From Corynebacterium mycetoides (GTDB lineage Bacteria; Actinomycetota; Actinomycetes; Mycobacteriales; Mycobacteriaceae): a DNA stretch of 64,000 bases. The position numbers and the translations under genes were made by a program. The DNA lies in assembly GCF_900103625.1 (NCBI RefSeq), contig NZ_LT629700.1, forward strand, positions 1,922,001 through 1,986,000. Direction: 5' to 3'. The stretch's first letter is position 1. Each line of letters begins with the position of its first letter. Positions 16,350 to 25,781 of this stretch are shown here, piece by piece. A model generated the notes under the pieces. It was not told the origin of the DNA and made no database searches. It was given only the letters and a program-made list of their open reading frames with translations.

Positions 16350-17540
16350 GTGGCAAAGGCTAAGTTTGAGCGTTCCAAGCCGCACGTAAACATCGGCACC
16401 ATCGGTCACGTCGACCACGGCAAGACCACCACGACGGCTGCCATCACCAAGGTGCTCGCTGACGCTTACCCGGATGAGAACACCGCTTTCGCGTTCGACG
16501 CGATCGACAAGGCTCCCGAGGAGCGCGAGCGCGGCATCACCATCAACATCTCCCACGTGGAGTACAACACCCCGAAGCGCCACTACGCTCACGTCGACGC
16601 CCCGGGCCACGCCGACTACATCAAGAACATGATCACCGGCGCCGCTCAGATGGACGGCGCGATCCTCGTGGTCGCCGCCACCGACGGCCCGATGCCGCAG
16701 ACCCGCGAGCACGTTCTTCTGGCCCGCCAGGTCGGCGTCCCCTACATCCTCGTTGCGCTGAACAAGTGCGACATGGTTGATGATGAGGAGATCATCGAGC
16801 TCGTGGAGATGGAGGTCCGTGAGCTGCTCGGCGAGCAGGACTACGACGAGGACGCCCCCATCATCCACATCTCCGCTCTGAAGGCTCTCGAGGGCGACGA
16901 GAAGTGGGTTCAGTCCGTGCTCGACCTCATGCAGGCGTGCGACGACTCCATCCCGGATCCGGTCCGCGAGACCGACCGCGACTTCCTGATGCCGATCGAG
17001 GACATCTTCACCATCTCCGGCCGCGGCACCGTGGTTACCGGTCGTGTGGAGCGCGGCGTGCTCAACCTCAACGACGAGGTCGAGATCATCGGCATCCGCG
17101 ACAAGTCCCAGAAGACCACCGTCACCTCCATCGAGATGTTCAACAAGCTGCTCGATACCGCTGAGGCAGGCGACAACGCGGCTCTGCTGCTCCGCGGTCT
17201 GAAGCGCGAGGACGTCGAGCGTGGCCAGGTTGTCATCAAGCCGGGCGCCTACACCCCGCACACCAAGTTCGAGGGTTCCGTCTACGTCCTGTCCAAGGAC
17301 GAGGGCGGCCGCCACACCCCGTTCTTCGACAACTACCGTCCGCAGTTCTACTTCCGCACCACCGACGTGACCGGTGTTGTGAAGCTGCCGGAGGGCACCG
17401 AGATGGTTATGCCGGGCGACAACGTCGACATGACCGTCGAGCTCATCCAGCCGGTCGCCATGGACGAGGGCCTGCGCTTCGCTATTCGCGAGGGCTCCCG
17501 CACCGTCGGCGCTGGCCGCGTCACCAAGATCCTGAACTAG
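16350..17540 (+). CDS. tuf: elongation factor Tu
   Basis: GTPase that delivers aminoacyl-tRNA to the ribosome; 396 residues. Motifs: GHVDHGKTT (P-loop), [12 protein letters not shown] (switch I), DAPGHADY (switch II), NKCDMVDD (NKxD) and SALKALEG. Start is GTG at 16350 after CCAGGAGGACATACA; the protein reads (V)[13 protein letters not shown] as in relatives. A single tuf copy is seen here. It has its own likely promoter and a strong terminator. Confidence 0.99.
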   Translation: MAKAKFERSKPHVNIGTIGHVDHGKTTTTAAITKVLADAYPDENTAFAFDAIDKAPEERERGITINISHVEYNTPKRHYAHVDAPGHADYIKNMITGAAQMDGAILVVAATDGPMPQTREHVLLARQVGVPYILVALNKCDMVDDEEIIELVEMEVRELLGEQDYDEDAPIIHISALKALEGDEKWVQSVLDLMQACDDSIPDPVRETDRDFLMPIEDIFTISGRGTVVTGRVERGVLNLNDEVEIIGIRDKSQKTTVTSIEMFNKLLDTAEAGDNAALLLRGLKREDVERGQVVIKPGAYTPHTKFEGSVYVLSKDEGGRHTPFFDNYRPQFYFRTTDVTGVVKLPEGTEMVMPGDNVDMTVELIQPVAMDEGLRFAIREGSRTVGAGRVTKILN

Positions 17541-17577
17541 TTTCCAGGGTCGCGGGGTGATACCCGCACGCAGTTAG

Positions 17578-17611
17578 AAACTCCCTTCCGCTTTGCGGGA
17601 GGGAGTTTTTC
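17578..17611 (+). terminator. Rho-independent terminator after tuf
   Basis: AAACTCCC-TTCCGC pairs with GCGGGAGGGAGTTT around TTTG, followed by a T-run. It lies 37 bases after the tuf stop. Confidence 0.9.
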
Positions 17612-17644
17612 GTGCCCTCTCGCCTTTTTGTAAGGTAATGCCTT

Positions 17645-18331
17645 GTGAAGGATCCCACCCGCATTCCGGACGTCGTCGACGCGCTGCGGCGCACCTGGGA
17701 GGGACAGCCCGACCTCTCGCTCGCAGCGCTGTGGGGCGTGCTCGCCAACCGCGGCGTTGGCTGGGGTACCACCGACGACGAGCTGCTCGCCGTTCTGGCG
17801 GAGGTTGAGTCGGAGCACCCTTCGCTTATCGACGCCTCCACCGACGCCTCGTACACCATCTCCACAGCCTCGCCTGCCCACGCGGTCACGGTGGGCGGGG
17901 ACATGGTCGTGGTGCGCAGCGCGACGGACCCGTCCCGCATGCCGGGTGTGTGGCAATTTTCCTCCCTGCGCAGGACCGGGCCCGGGCTGCCGCTGGTGAT
18001 CACGGACGCCGAGGGCATCGACCACCGGCTGGGAGTGGTTCAGCTCATCACCGCCGTGGATGCGCAGCACGCCCCCGACTTGAACGGGCTCGAGCGCCAC
18101 GACGTCGGCTCCGCCCGGTGGCTCGCCGTGCTGGAAGACGGCCGCCGGTGCGTGATTGGGCAATCCGTTCGCACGTGGGCGCAATCCCGCCGAGACGTGG
18201 CGGCCACCGATGGCCCGTGGGATAAGATCGTCCGCTGCGCTGAAGGGGAGGAGTTCCGCTACCTGCCGGGGGCGGGGCTGGCGGAGGTCGCCGTGGGAGT
18301 CGTCGAGCGCTTAGTCGTTCTCGAAACCTAG
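17645..18331 (+). CDS. protein of unknown function
   Basis: A 228-residue soluble protein that I do not recognise. It has no signal peptide or membrane segment. The N-terminal 60 residues look helical and polar (DVVDALRRTWEGQPDLSLAALWGVLANRG, then TTDDELLAVLAEVE). A beta-rich region follows (HAVTVGGDMVVVRS, GVWQFSSLRRTGPGLPLVI). Start is GTG at 17645, 34 bases after the tuf terminator. It converges on the minus-strand envelope-stress operon with nine bases between stop codons. Codon use matches its neighbours. It carries copy 2 of the dispersed 16-mer. Confidence 0.7.
   Translation: MKDPTRIPDVVDALRRTWEGQPDLSLAALWGVLANRGVGWGTTDDELLAVLAEVESEHPSLIDASTDASYTISTASPAHAVTVGGDMVVVRSATDPSRMPGVWQFSSLRRTGPGLPLVITDAEGIDHRLGVVQLITAVDAQHAPDLNGLERHDVGSARWLAVLEDGRRCVIGQSVRTWAQSRRDVAATDGPWDKIVRCAEGEEFRYLPGAGLAEVAVGVVERLVVLET
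17824..17839 (+). repeat. dispersed 16-mer motif, copy 2
   Basis: GCTTATCGACGCCTCC inside the unknown gene at 17645-18331, where it encodes part of LIDAST. Identical in 16 bases to the intergenic copy at 1221; both are preceded by TTC. Confidence 0.75.
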
Positions 18332-18340
18332 CCGGGCGCG

Positions 18341-18901
18341 TCAGTCGTCGATGCGGTCGAGGTGCAGCTTGTACACCGTGTCGATGTCCATGGCGCCGCA
18401 GGCCTCGGTGAAATCCCTGTCCGCTGCCTCTACGAAGTTGACCGTTTCCGCGAGGTCGCAGGCCGGGTTGGCCGTCACCGTAAACGTGACGGTCGGTCGA
18501 TCGCGGATCATGGACACTGTTGCCGCCGCACGCTCGACGAGGTCGGACAGCGCCATGTGCTCGCTCGCGGCCTGCGACAGGCGTTGAAGGTTGATTACGG
18601 TATCTCCCAACTCAGGGTCGGCCGGTGCGGTGCCGCGCTCGGCGAAGCTCCGCGTGCGGAGGTTGGCCGCGATCAGCCACACCCCGGCGACGAGACACAC
18701 GAGGAATACACCGATCAGGGCGACGGGGAACCAGGGGGATTGGGCGAAGCTGGCGGCCGCGCCACGATTCACCGCCCCGAGGGCGTCGCTGACGTACGGG
18801 ATATCCCAGTACAGCGCCGCCGGGACCGCGCCGGCGACCGCGAGGGCGAGGCCGGCGAGGAAGACGAGCAGGCGGTCTATGCCGGCGAGCAGGCGTGTCA
18901 C
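18341..18901 (-). CDS. AmaP-like alkaline-shock membrane anchor protein
   Basis: A 186-residue protein with two predicted membrane segments: about 10-32 (LLVFLAGLALAVAGAVPAAL) and about 60-82 (PVALIGVFLVCLVAGVWLIA). A cytoplasmic C-terminal domain follows. This is the layout of AmaP, which tethers Asp23 to the membrane in Staphylococcus. The assignment rests on topology and on neighbouring Asp23/DUF2273 genes more than on sequence identity. Start is GTG at 18901, overlapping the upstream gene's stop by four bases. Last gene of the six-gene minus-strand operon. Confidence 0.65.
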   Translation of the reverse strand: MTRLLAGIDRLLVFLAGLALAVAGAVPAALYWDIPYVSDALGAVNRGAAASFAQSPWFPVALIGVFLVCLVAGVWLIAANLRTRSFAERGTAPADPELGDTVINLQRLSQAASEHMALSDLVERAAATVSMIRDRPTVTFTVTANPACDLAETVNFVEAADRDFTEACGAMDIDTVYKLHLDRIDD

Positions 18902-19482
18902 GGGTTCTCCGCCTCCCTCGCGGTGTCGGCGGGTTCGGCCTGCCGGGGGAGGACTGACGTCGATACGCGCGGGGCGCGGGCGAGGGGTGCGAACTGGGTG
19001 ATAAGCGCGCTTGTCACCTTGTCCGCGACGGTCGCACCCGAGCCGTCGTCCTCGACGGCGACCCGCAGGCGTTTCCGGGTGGCGCGCGACGTGATGCGAG
19101 AGCGGCCAATTTCGGCGCGGGCGGTGTAGGTCGCCTTGCGGGCGATGTCTACCGGGCGGACCCAGATCGAGGCTGCGGAGGCCACTTTGACGTGGGTGCG
19201 CACGCGCGGTGCGAGCGCGGACAGAGCCACCCACAGCCCGAGCAGCGAGATCGCGGCGCCGGCGGCGACGGTGGCGAGCCCGAACTCGTGTGTGGCAACC
19301 CAGGAGAGCGCCTGGGCTGACCACGAGTTTGCGGGATCCCCCAGCCCGTAGCGGTACCAGAGGTCACGCCCGCACACAACGGCGAGAGCCAGCAGGACCG
19401 CGCCGACGCAGATGGCCAGCCAGCGCGCGGCCGGGTTGGCGCGAGGCTCCCGGCCCGGCGCCGGGGACTTTGGGCTAGCCAT
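18898..19482 (-). CDS. DUF6286-like membrane protein of the Asp23 cluster
   Basis: A 194-residue protein. Residues about 25-45 (WLAICVGAVLLALAVVCG) and about 70-95 (FGLATVAAGAAISLLGLWVALSALA) are membrane segments. A C-terminal domain of basic beta-type character follows (ARAEIGRSRITSRATRKRLRV). Proteins of this kind lie next to Asp23 genes in actinobacteria. ATG at 19482 follows GGGGGAAAG; a TTG seven codons upstream lacks such a site. It overlaps the preceding Asp23 gene by eight bases and the following AmaP-like gene by four, so translation is probably coupled. Confidence 0.6.
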   Translation of the reverse strand: MASPKSPAPGREPRANPAARWLAICVGAVLLALAVVCGRDLWYRYGLGDPANSWSAQALSWVATHEFGLATVAAGAAISLLGLWVALSALAPRVRTHVKVASAASIWVRPVDIARKATYTARAEIGRSRITSRATRKRLRVAVEDDGSGATVADKVTSALITQFAPLARAPRVSTSVLPRQAEPADTAREAENP

Positions 19483-19963
19483 GCGCTTTCCCCCTCGGGA
19501 CAACGGAAATCGGCCGCAGCGGGCGGGGAGTGGGGGCGTGCACGCTGCGCACCCGCTTCGCGGAGGAGCGCACCACTATCGCCTTCGGCGTGATGTCGTC
19601 GCCGTGCGCGGCCACCGCCTCGGCGCTCACCCGGGAGGCGGAGCTGACGGCCTTTGCATTTGCGACCTTGATCGTGACCCGGCGCACGGTGAAGCCGGTG
19701 AGCGCGCGCACGTGTGTGATCACGGCGGCACGGGCGGCGTCGGCGACGGCGGCGACGGGGCTGGGGTAGGTGACCGCGATGTCGGCCTCAATCGTGGCGG
19801 TGCGGGCATCCGCATCCAGGTGGGCCACGACGCGGGGCAGCGCTCGTCCCGCCAGGCCCGCGAGCTTCGCGTCGAGCGTGCAGGAGCCGGGCACCGCGAG
19901 TATCGCGGCTTCGGCAATGCGCTCGATCACCTTCGCGGAGAGACGAAAGTCGGTGTCACCCAT
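19475..19963 (-). CDS. Asp23/Gls24 family envelope stress response protein
   Basis: A 162-residue protein. The N-terminal half has the Asp23 fold signature: LSAKVIERIAEAAILAVPGSCTLD, then TIEADIAVTYPSPVAAVADAARAAVITHVRALTGFTVRRVTIKV. The C-terminal tail is basic and probably disordered. Asp23 proteins form a membrane-proximal network in firmicutes; the actinobacterial role is not known. The ATG at 19963 (MGDTDFRLS) shares one base with the DUF2273 gene stop. Confidence 0.75.
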   Translation of the reverse strand: MGDTDFRLSAKVIERIAEAAILAVPGSCTLDAKLAGLAGRALPRVVAHLDADARTATIEADIAVTYPSPVAAVADAARAAVITHVRALTGFTVRRVTIKVANAKAVSSASRVSAEAVAAHGDDITPKAIVVRSSAKRVRSVHAPTPRPLRPISVVPRGKAHG

Positions 19964-20163
19964 CAGCTGCGACCCCGTCCGGAACCGGTGCTGACGATCT
20001 CCGCGATGTCGATGCGACCGTCGAGTTGGGCGCCGATCACCCCGCCGATGGTGCCAAACAGCAGCAGCCACACCAGGCCCAGCCATCCCCCGATGGTGAC
20101 GAAGAGGGCAACGACGATTCCGGCGAGGACACCGAGTGCCGTCTTGCTGCGGTAAATATCCAT
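19963..20163 (-). CDS. DUF2273-type small membrane protein
   Basis: A 66-residue protein, mostly two closely spaced hydrophobic segments (ALGVLAGIVVALFVTIGGWLGLVWLLLFGTIGGVIGAQLDGR). This matches the DUF2273 proteins that accompany Asp23 genes. ATG at 20163 follows GAGAAAG at good spacing; two upstream GTG codons in frame would leave that site too close. It lies between two Asp23-like genes in the operon. Confidence 0.65.
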   Translation of the reverse strand: MDIYRSKTALGVLAGIVVALFVTIGGWLGLVWLLLFGTIGGVIGAQLDGRIDIAEIVSTGSGRGRS

Positions 20164-20196
20164 GGCGACCACTTTCTCACGTTAGTAAAGCTAAAC

Positions 20197-20505
20197 CTAC
20201 TGGGCGTCGGCGACAACGACGTCAACAAAAGGCAGCCCGGTTGCCGCCAACGCCGCGGCCCGGACCTCGCCGGCGACGTGGGCCACGGGGCGGCCGGAGG
20301 CAACGGCGTAGACGATGTGCACCTCGACGCCGGCGAGCCCCGGGCCGGTACCCCGCGTTGCGGGCCGGATCCCGCCGATCCGCGTGCCAGGGAGAAGGAG
20401 CGCCACCTCTCCGAAGCGGCCGTCGCTGAGCGACGCGACGCCCGGGACGGACAGTGCGGCGTCGCGGACGGCCTCCCCGGCCTCCCTCGAGATCCCGGCG
20501 GGCAT
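20197..20505 (-). CDS. short Asp23/Gls24-like protein
   Basis: A 102-residue protein with the Asp23 pattern in compact form: MPAGISREAGEAVRDAALSVPGVASLSDG, then GVEVHIVYAVASGRPVAHVAGEVRAAALAATGLPFVDVVVADAQ. It lacks the tails of the two larger paralogues. It starts two bases after the stop of the first gene of the operon, so translation is likely coupled. Function unknown beyond family. Confidence 0.65.
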   Translation of the reverse strand: MPAGISREAGEAVRDAALSVPGVASLSDGRFGEVALLLPGTRIGGIRPATRGTGPGLAGVEVHIVYAVASGRPVAHVAGEVRAAALAATGLPFVDVVVADAQ

Positions 20506-20507
20506 GC

Positions 20508-21017
20508 CTAGCCCAGGGTGGACGCGGGGCTGACTGCGGGGGCCTCGGTCGCGGGCTCGCGCTCGAGGTTGTCCTGCGGCGGGATGTTGACGTCGTGAAC
20601 GGTGATGTCGACGCGGTCCACGATGAGCCCGGTCATGCGGGAGACCGCGTAGATGACGTTGTCACGGATCGCGTTGGCGAGCTCGTGTATCGCCACCCCG
20701 TACTCCGCGATGATGGCCACGGCGACGGAGGCGTGGCCGTCCTGGACGGCGACGTTGACCCCCTGCTGGACATTGGTGGATGCGTTGAGCGACTCGCGTA
20801 CCGCGCCCCACATGCGGGCGGCGCCGCCCCCGAGGTTCGCCACGCCGGAGACCTCCCGGGCGGCGATCCCGGCGATCTTGCCCACCACCGTGTCGTCGAT
20901 GACAGTGGTGCCGTGATCGGTCACCAGGTTCGCGTTGTGGGAGAGTACAGCCTCCGCTTCGGCGGCAGCGTTGGCGGCGGTGGCGGCAGCGGTGCTACCT
21001 GCGGTGTTCTCGGCCAT
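20508..21017 (-). CDS. Asp23/Gls24 family envelope stress response protein, first gene of cluster
   Basis: A 169-residue protein. Residues about 40-140 carry the clearest Asp23 domain of the cluster: TTVIDDTVVGKIAGIAAREV, GVNVAVQDGHASVAVAIIAEYG and VIYAVSRMTGLIVDRVDITV. An alanine-rich N-terminal tail and a Pro/Ala C-terminal tail flank it. The ATG at 21017 (MAENTAG) follows GAAAGGATG; the ATG at 21023 is too close to that site. A possible -10 TAGGAT lies on the minus strand at 21062-21067. This gene heads the six-gene operon running towards tuf. Confidence 0.75.
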   Translation of the reverse strand: MAENTAGSTAAATAANAAAEAEAVLSHNANLVTDHGTTVIDDTVVGKIAGIAAREVSGVANLGGGAARMWGAVRESLNASTNVQQGVNVAVQDGHASVAVAIIAEYGVAIHELANAIRDNVIYAVSRMTGLIVDRVDITVHDVNIPPQDNLEREPATEAPAVSPASTLG

Positions 21018-21527
21018 GGGCATCCTTTCACGTGAACTATCGGTGCAGGTGATGGCTTACGATCCTACACCGTGGCCGATTGTGGTGGAGCGCCGAGAAG
21101 GGGGCGTCGAAAAGCGTCTTGCGATGCGACAACGGTGTGTGCTTTAATAGTCGGGTTGCTTTGACACGGCGCGGCCGATACGGCTGGGCGGTGGTGAGGC
21201 GAACATGACACCTTCTTTCACGGAAGGCCCCTCCCCGGAGGGGAACCGGTGTAAGGGCCATGGCAAATAAACAGCGGCAGTACGCAAGGGTCACGCGCCC
21301 TTCCGAGTCTGACACCCGAGGATGGACCCCGTCCTCCGGCGGAAGCACTGAGGAGTTGCACGCATGCATTTGCTGTGCCACTTAACCTTCCGGTTCGTGT
21401 CATGACAGTCAGAAACGACACTGGCGTTGCGCCCAGGGCCTTGCCCGGACAACGTTATAGAGAAACTAGAAGCTTTCAACCCCACCGCTTCGCATCAGAA
21501 TGTGGGGGAAGCGAGGAAGAGGTAAGC
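21018..21527. promoter_or_regulatory. Asp23 operon / S10 operon divergent intergenic region and S10 leader
   Basis: This 510-base region holds no convincing gene. A good plus-strand promoter is TTGCGA (21119-21124), 17 bases, TTAATA (21142-21147), which would give an rpsJ leader near 380 bases. The leader contains a CCCCTCC/GGAGGGG hairpin near 21228-21243. A possible minus-strand -10 for the Asp23 operon is at 21062-21067. TATAGA at about 21450 could be a second -10 closer to rpsJ, but no -35 fits well. Confidence 0.5.
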
Positions 21528-21833
21528 GTGGCGGGACAGAAAATCCGCATCAGGCTCAAGGCCTACGACCACGAGGCGATCGACGCATCCGCGAAGAAGA
21601 TTGTCGAGACGGTCACCCGCACGGGTGCCCGCGTCGTCGGGCCGGTGCCGTTGCCCACTGAGAAGAACGTGTACGCCGTTATTCGTTCTCCCCACAAGTA
21701 CAAGGATTCTCGCGAGCACTTCGAGATGCGCACTCACAAGCGCCTCATCGACATTCTCGACCCGACGCCCAAGACGGTGGACGCGCTCATGCGCATCGAC
21801 CTTCCGGCCAGCGTCGACGTGAACATCCAGTAA
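21528..21833 (+). CDS. rpsJ: 30S ribosomal protein S10
   Basis: Binds 16S rRNA in the 30S head and is also the NusE antitermination factor. The 101-residue product reads (V)[20 protein letters not shown] and ends in [11 protein letters not shown], as in relatives. GTG start at 21528 follows GAGGAAGAGGTAAGC; upstream in-frame ATG codons lie in the leader. First gene of the S10 operon, preceded by a long leader. rplC follows after 35 bases. Confidence 0.98.
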   Translation: MAGQKIRIRLKAYDHEAIDASAKKIVETVTRTGARVVGPVPLPTEKNVYAVIRSPHKYKDSREHFEMRTHKRLIDILDPTPKTVDALMRIDLPASVDVNIQ

Positions 21834-21868
21834 GCAAGATCCCGACTTTGGTAGTGGAGAACTAACAC

Positions 21869-22525
21869 ATGTCTGACAACCAGATCAAGGGCATTCTGGG
21901 CACCAAGCTCGGCATGACCCAGATCTTCGACGAGGACAACCGGGTTATCCCGGTCACCGTCGTCGAGGCTGGGCCGGTCGTGGTCACCCAGATCCGTACC
22001 CCTGAAACCGATGGCTACAGCGCCATCCAGATCGCTTACGGCGACATTGATCCCCGTAAGACCAAGAAGCCGCAGGCCGGCCACTTCAAGAAGGCCGGCA
22101 TCAACCCGCGCCGCCACGTGGTCGAGATCCGCATGGACGACACCTCCGCGTACGAGGTCGGCCAGGAGATCAACGCCACCATCTTCGACGGCGACGTCTA
22201 CGTCGACGTCGTCGGCACCACCAAGGGCAAGGGCTACGCCGGCGCCATGAAGCGCCACGGCTTCGCCGGCCAGGGTGCCGCACACGGCAACCAGGCCTCG
22301 CACCGCCGCGTCGGCTCCATCGGCGCCTGCGCTACCCCGGGACGCGTGTTCAAGGGCACCCGCATGGCTGGCCGTATGGGCGGCAACCGGGTCACCACCC
22401 AGAACCTGAAGATCCAACGTATCGACGGCGACAACAACCTGATCCTGATCAAGGGAGCGATCCCGGGCGTCAAGGGCAGCATTGTTACCGTCAAGACCGC
22501 AGTGAAGGGCGGTGCTCACGCATGA
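21869..22525 (+). CDS. rplC: 50S ribosomal protein L3
   Basis: Assembly-initiating 23S rRNA-binding protein whose extended loop approaches the peptidyl transferase centre; 218 residues. Family marks are [24 protein letters not shown] near the start and the loop [24 protein letters not shown]. The C-terminus is [16 protein letters not shown]. It overlaps the rplD start by four bases (ATGA), implying coupled translation. Confidence 0.98.
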   Translation: MSDNQIKGILGTKLGMTQIFDEDNRVIPVTVVEAGPVVVTQIRTPETDGYSAIQIAYGDIDPRKTKKPQAGHFKKAGINPRRHVVEIRMDDTSAYEVGQEINATIFDGDVYVDVVGTTKGKGYAGAMKRHGFAGQGAAHGNQASHRRVGSIGACATPGRVFKGTRMAGRMGGNRVTTQNLKIQRIDGDNNLILIKGAIPGVKGSIVTVKTAVKGGAHA

Positions 22526-23187
22526 CGAACCTGACGCTTGACGTCCACACCGCTGACGGGAAGACCAACGGTTCCGTCGACCTCCCGGCCGAGCTGTTCG
22601 ACCGTGAGGTCTCCATCCCCCTGATGCACCAGGTTGTTGTGGCCCAGCAGGCCGCGGCACGCCAGGGCACCCACGCCACCAAGACCCGCGGCATGGTCCG
22701 CGGCGGTGGTAAGAAGCCGTTCCGCCAGAAGGGCACCGGCCGCGCCCGCCAGGGCTCCACCCGCGCGCCGCACTTCACCGGCGGCGGCACCGTCCATGGG
22801 CCGCAGCCGCGCTCTTACGCGCAGCGCACGCCCAAGAAAATGATTAAGGCAGCTCTCGCAGGTGCGCTCACTGACCGCGCTCGCGGGTCCCGGATCCACG
22901 TCGTCGAGGAGCTCGTTCCGGGCCAGACGCCGTCGACCAAGGCCGCACGCGCGTTCATCGAGCGTCTCACCGAGCGCAAGTCCGTTCTCCTGGTCATCGG
23001 CCGTGAGGATGTCAACTCCCGCCTGTCCGCAAGGAACCTGCCGGGCGTCCACATCCTTGAGCCGGGTCAGCTGAACACCTACGACGTCCTCAACTCCGAC
23101 GATGTCGTGTTCTCCGTCGAGGCGCTTCACACCTTCGTGAACGCAGCCGCCGGCGCGCCCGCTGCAGCTGTGGAGGAGGAGAAGTAA
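22522..23187 (+). CDS. rplD: 50S ribosomal protein L4
   Basis: 23S rRNA-binding protein lining the exit tunnel; in enterobacteria it also represses the S10 operon. The 221-residue product has the tunnel loop [27 protein letters not shown]-terminal Ala/Glu tail ([14 protein letters not shown]) matches other actinobacteria. The start codon overlaps the rplC stop and rplW begins directly after the stop. Confidence 0.98.
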   Translation: MTNLTLDVHTADGKTNGSVDLPAELFDREVSIPLMHQVVVAQQAAARQGTHATKTRGMVRGGGKKPFRQKGTGRARQGSTRAPHFTGGGTVHGPQPRSYAQRTPKKMIKAALAGALTDRARGSRIHVVEELVPGQTPSTKAARAFIERLTERKSVLLVIGREDVNSRLSARNLPGVHILEPGQLNTYDVLNSDDVVFSVEALHTFVNAAAGAPAAAVEEEK

Positions 23188-23493
23188 ATGGCCAAGATCG
23201 CCAACGCTCGTGACATCATCATCGCCCCGGTCCTCTCCGAGAAGACCTACGCCCTGATGGAGCAGAACACGTACACGTTTTTCGTGAACCCGTCTGCCAA
23301 CAAGACCCAGATCAAGATTGCCGTGGAGGAGATCTTCGGCGTCGACGTCGCTTCGGTGAACACCGCCAACCGTGAGGGCAAGCGCAAGCGCTCCCGCACC
23401 GGGTTCGGCAAGCGTAAGGACACCAAGCGCGCCTACGTCACCCTCCGCGAGGGCAGCGACTCCATCGACATCTTCGGCGGCGCAGCCGTCTAA
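23188..23493 (+). CDS. rplW: 50S ribosomal protein L23
   Basis: Located at the tunnel exit, where it docks trigger factor and SRP. The 101-residue product contains the conserved [22 protein letters not shown] opening. A basic loop ([25 protein letters not shown]) carries the 23S contacts. It starts immediately after the rplD stop within the S10 operon. rplB follows after 25 bases with an AAAAGGA site. Confidence 0.98.
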   Translation: MAKIANARDIIIAPVLSEKTYALMEQNTYTFFVNPSANKTQIKIAVEEIFGVDVASVNTANREGKRKRSRTGFGKRKDTKRAYVTLREGSDSIDIFGGAAV

Positions 23494-23518
23494 GTGGCTC
23501 GATAGAAAAGGACACATT

Positions 23519-24355
23519 ATGGCTATTCGCAAGTACAAGCCGACAACCCCGGGTCGCCGCGCCAGCTCCGTCTCTGAGTTCTCAGAGATCACCCGCTCCA
23601 CTCCGGAGAAGACCCTGCTGCGCCCGCTCCCGAAGAAGGGTGGCCGTAACAACCACGGTCACATCACCACACGCCACCGCGGCGGCGGACACAAGCGCCG
23701 CTACCGCGTCATCGACTTCCGCCGCAACGACAAGGACGGCGTGCTGGCCAAGGTCGCTCACATCGAGTACGACCCGAACCGCACCGCCAACATCGCGCTG
23801 CTGCACTACGTCGACGGCGAGAAGCGCTACATCATCGCTCCCAAGGGCCTGACCCAGGGCACGATGGTGGAGTCCGGCCCCAACGCAGACATCAAGGTGG
23901 GCAACAACCTGCCGCTGCGCAACATCCCGACCGGTACCACCATCCACGCCGTCGAGCTCAAGCCGGGCGCCGGCGCCAAACTCGCCCGCTCTGCGGGTGC
24001 GTCCATCCAGCTCCTCGGTAAGGAAGGGTCCTACGCAGTGCTGCGCATGCCCTCCTCCGAGATCCGCCGCGTGGACATCCGCTGCCGCGCCACCGTGGGT
24101 GAGGTCGGCAACGCCGACCAGATCAACATCCGCTGGGGCAAGGCCGGCCGTATGCGCTGGAAGGGCTGGCGCCCGACCGTCCGCGGTGTCGTCATGAACC
24201 CGGTCGACCACCCGCACGGTGGCGGCGAGGGCAAGACGTCCGGCGGACGCCACCCGGTGTCGCCGTGGGGCCAGAAGGAAGGCCGCACCCGCAACCCGAA
24301 CCGTTACTCCAACAACATGATCGTGCGCCGTCGTCGCGCGAACAAGAAGCGCTAA
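23519..24355 (+). CDS. rplB: 50S ribosomal protein L2
   Basis: Core 23S rRNA-binding protein needed for subunit association and peptidyl transferase activity; 278 residues. The ATG at 23519 gives [19 protein letters not shown]. The longer in-frame extension from 23372 overlaps rplW and is not conserved. The conserved C-terminal segment [17 protein letters not shown], with the key His, is present. Seventh-position gene order matches the usual S10 operon. Confidence 0.98.
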   Translation: MAIRKYKPTTPGRRASSVSEFSEITRSTPEKTLLRPLPKKGGRNNHGHITTRHRGGGHKRRYRVIDFRRNDKDGVLAKVAHIEYDPNRTANIALLHYVDGEKRYIIAPKGLTQGTMVESGPNADIKVGNNLPLRNIPTGTTIHAVELKPGAGAKLARSAGASIQLLGKEGSYAVLRMPSSEIRRVDIRCRATVGEVGNADQINIRWGKAGRMRWKGWRPTVRGVVMNPVDHPHGGGEGKTSGGRHPVSPWGQKEGRTRNPNRYSNNMIVRRRRANKKR

Positions 24356-24371
24356 GAGGAGGTAAGCAGAC

Positions 24372-24647
24372 ATGCCACGCAGCCTGAAGAAGGGTCCGTT
24401 CGTCGATGAGCACCTCCTCAACAAGGTGGACGCTCAGAACGAGGCCGGAACCAAGCAGGTCATCAAGACCTGGTCTCGCCGCTCGACCATTCTCCCCGAT
24501 TTCATCGGCCACACTTTCGCCGTCCACGACGGCCGCAAGCACGTGCCGGTGTTCGTCGACGAGTCCATGGTCGGACACAAGCTGGGCGAGTTCGCCCCCA
24601 CCAAGACCTTTAAGGGTCACATTAAAGAATCGAAGGGACGTCGATAA
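24372..24647 (+). CDS. rpsS: 30S ribosomal protein S19
   Basis: Small head protein contacting 16S rRNA and S13; 91 residues. Conserved sequences are [16 protein letters not shown], the central [25 protein letters not shown] and the basic end. AAGAGGAGG precedes the ATG by eight bases. rplV starts three bases after its stop. Confidence 0.98.
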   Translation: MPRSLKKGPFVDEHLLNKVDAQNEAGTKQVIKTWSRRSTILPDFIGHTFAVHDGRKHVPVFVDESMVGHKLGEFAPTKTFKGHIKESKGRR

Positions 24648-24650
24648 GCG

Positions 24651-25028
24651 ATGAGTGACACCATCACCTCCGCATCCGCGACGGCCAAGTTCGTCCGCAC
24701 GTCTCCCATGAAGGCGCGCCGCGTTCTTGCCCTGGTCCGTGGGAAGTCCGTCTCCGAGGCTCTCTCCATCCTGAAGTACGCCCCCCAGGGTGCGTCGAAG
24801 GATGTTGCCAAGGTGGTTGCGTCCGCAGCCGCCAACGCCGAGAACAACTTCGGCCTGGACCCGCGCACCCTTGTCGTCGCCGAGTGCTACGCCAACGAGG
24901 GCCCGACCATGCGCCGCTACCAGCCGCGCGCCCAAGGCCGCGCATTCCAGATCCGCAAGCGCACCTCCCACATCACCGTGGTTGTCGCTACCGCCGAGTC
25001 TGCCGAGAACAAGGAAGGGGCTAAGTAA
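24651..25028 (+). CDS. rplV: 50S ribosomal protein L22
   Basis: Protein whose beta-hairpin lines the exit tunnel near the macrolide site; 125 residues. The core [24 protein letters not shown] and the hairpin [29 protein letters not shown] look wild type. It has a short Ser/Thr N-terminal extension typical of the genus. The stop TAA shares its last A with the rpsC ATG. Confidence 0.98.
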   Translation: MSDTITSASATAKFVRTSPMKARRVLALVRGKSVSEALSILKYAPQGASKDVAKVVASAAANAENNFGLDPRTLVVAECYANEGPTMRRYQPRAQGRAFQIRKRTSHITVVVATAESAENKEGAK

Positions 25029-25777
25029 TGGGCCAGAAAATCCACCCACACGGCCTTCGCCTGGGCATCACCGCCGATTGGAAGACCCACTGGTACGCCG
25101 ACAAGAACTACGCTGACTACGTCGCCGAGGACATCAAGATCCGCGAGTTCCTGGCCAAGGGTCTGGAGCGCGCCGGCATCGCCGACGTCGTGATCGAGCG
25201 CACCCGTGACCGCGTGCGCGTCGACATTCACACCGCCCGCCCGGGCATCGTGATCGGCCGCCGCGGTGCCGAAGCCGACCGCATCCGCCGTGAGCTGGAG
25301 AAGCTCACCGGCAAGATGGTCGCGCTGAACATCCTCGAGGTCAAGAACGTGGACGCCAACGCGGCACTGGTCGCGCAGTCCATTGCCGAGCAGCTGGTCA
25401 ACCGCGTCGCGTTCCGCCGTGCAATGCGCAAGGCTATCCAGTCCGCGATGCGTAACCCGCAGGTCAAGGGCATCAAGGTCATGACTTCCGGCCGCCTCGG
25501 CGGCGCCGAGATGTCGCGCGTCGAGCGCTACCACGAGGGGCGCGTGCCGCTGCACACGCTCCGCGCGGAGATCGACTACGGCATCGCAGAGGCACACACC
25601 ACCTTCGGCGTCATCGGCGTCAAGGTGTGGATTTACAAGGGCGACGTCGTTGGTGGCGTGCGTGAGTCTGAGCTCAACGCGCCGTCGAACGACCGCCGCG
25701 GTCGCGGCGACCGTGACCGCCGCCCGCGCCGTGGCGGCCAGCGCCGCCAGCGCGCAGAGCAGAAGCAGGAGGGCTAA
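25028..25777 (+). CDS. rpsC: 30S ribosomal protein S3
   Basis: mRNA-entry protein with helicase-like activity; 249 residues. The opening [28 protein letters not shown] and the KH domain with [11 protein letters not shown] are standard. The C-terminal 35 residues form a low-complexity Arg/Gly/Asp tail ([18 protein letters not shown]), as seen in actinobacteria. It overlaps rplV by one base and rplP follows after four. Confidence 0.98.
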   Translation: MGQKIHPHGLRLGITADWKTHWYADKNYADYVAEDIKIREFLAKGLERAGIADVVIERTRDRVRVDIHTARPGIVIGRRGAEADRIRRELEKLTGKMVALNILEVKNVDANAALVAQSIAEQLVNRVAFRRAMRKAIQSAMRNPQVKGIKVMTSGRLGGAEMSRVERYHEGRVPLHTLRAEIDYGIAEAHTTFGVIGVKVWIYKGDVVGGVRESELNAPSNDRRGRGDRDRRPRRGGQRRQRAEQKQEG

Positions 25778-25781
25778 ACAC

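Noticed and set aside
20182..20200. DtxR-like sequence TTAGTAAAGCTAAACCTAC in the Asp23 operon
   Set aside because: It needs a one-base gap to align with the consensus and lies between two genes inside the operon rather than at a promoter.
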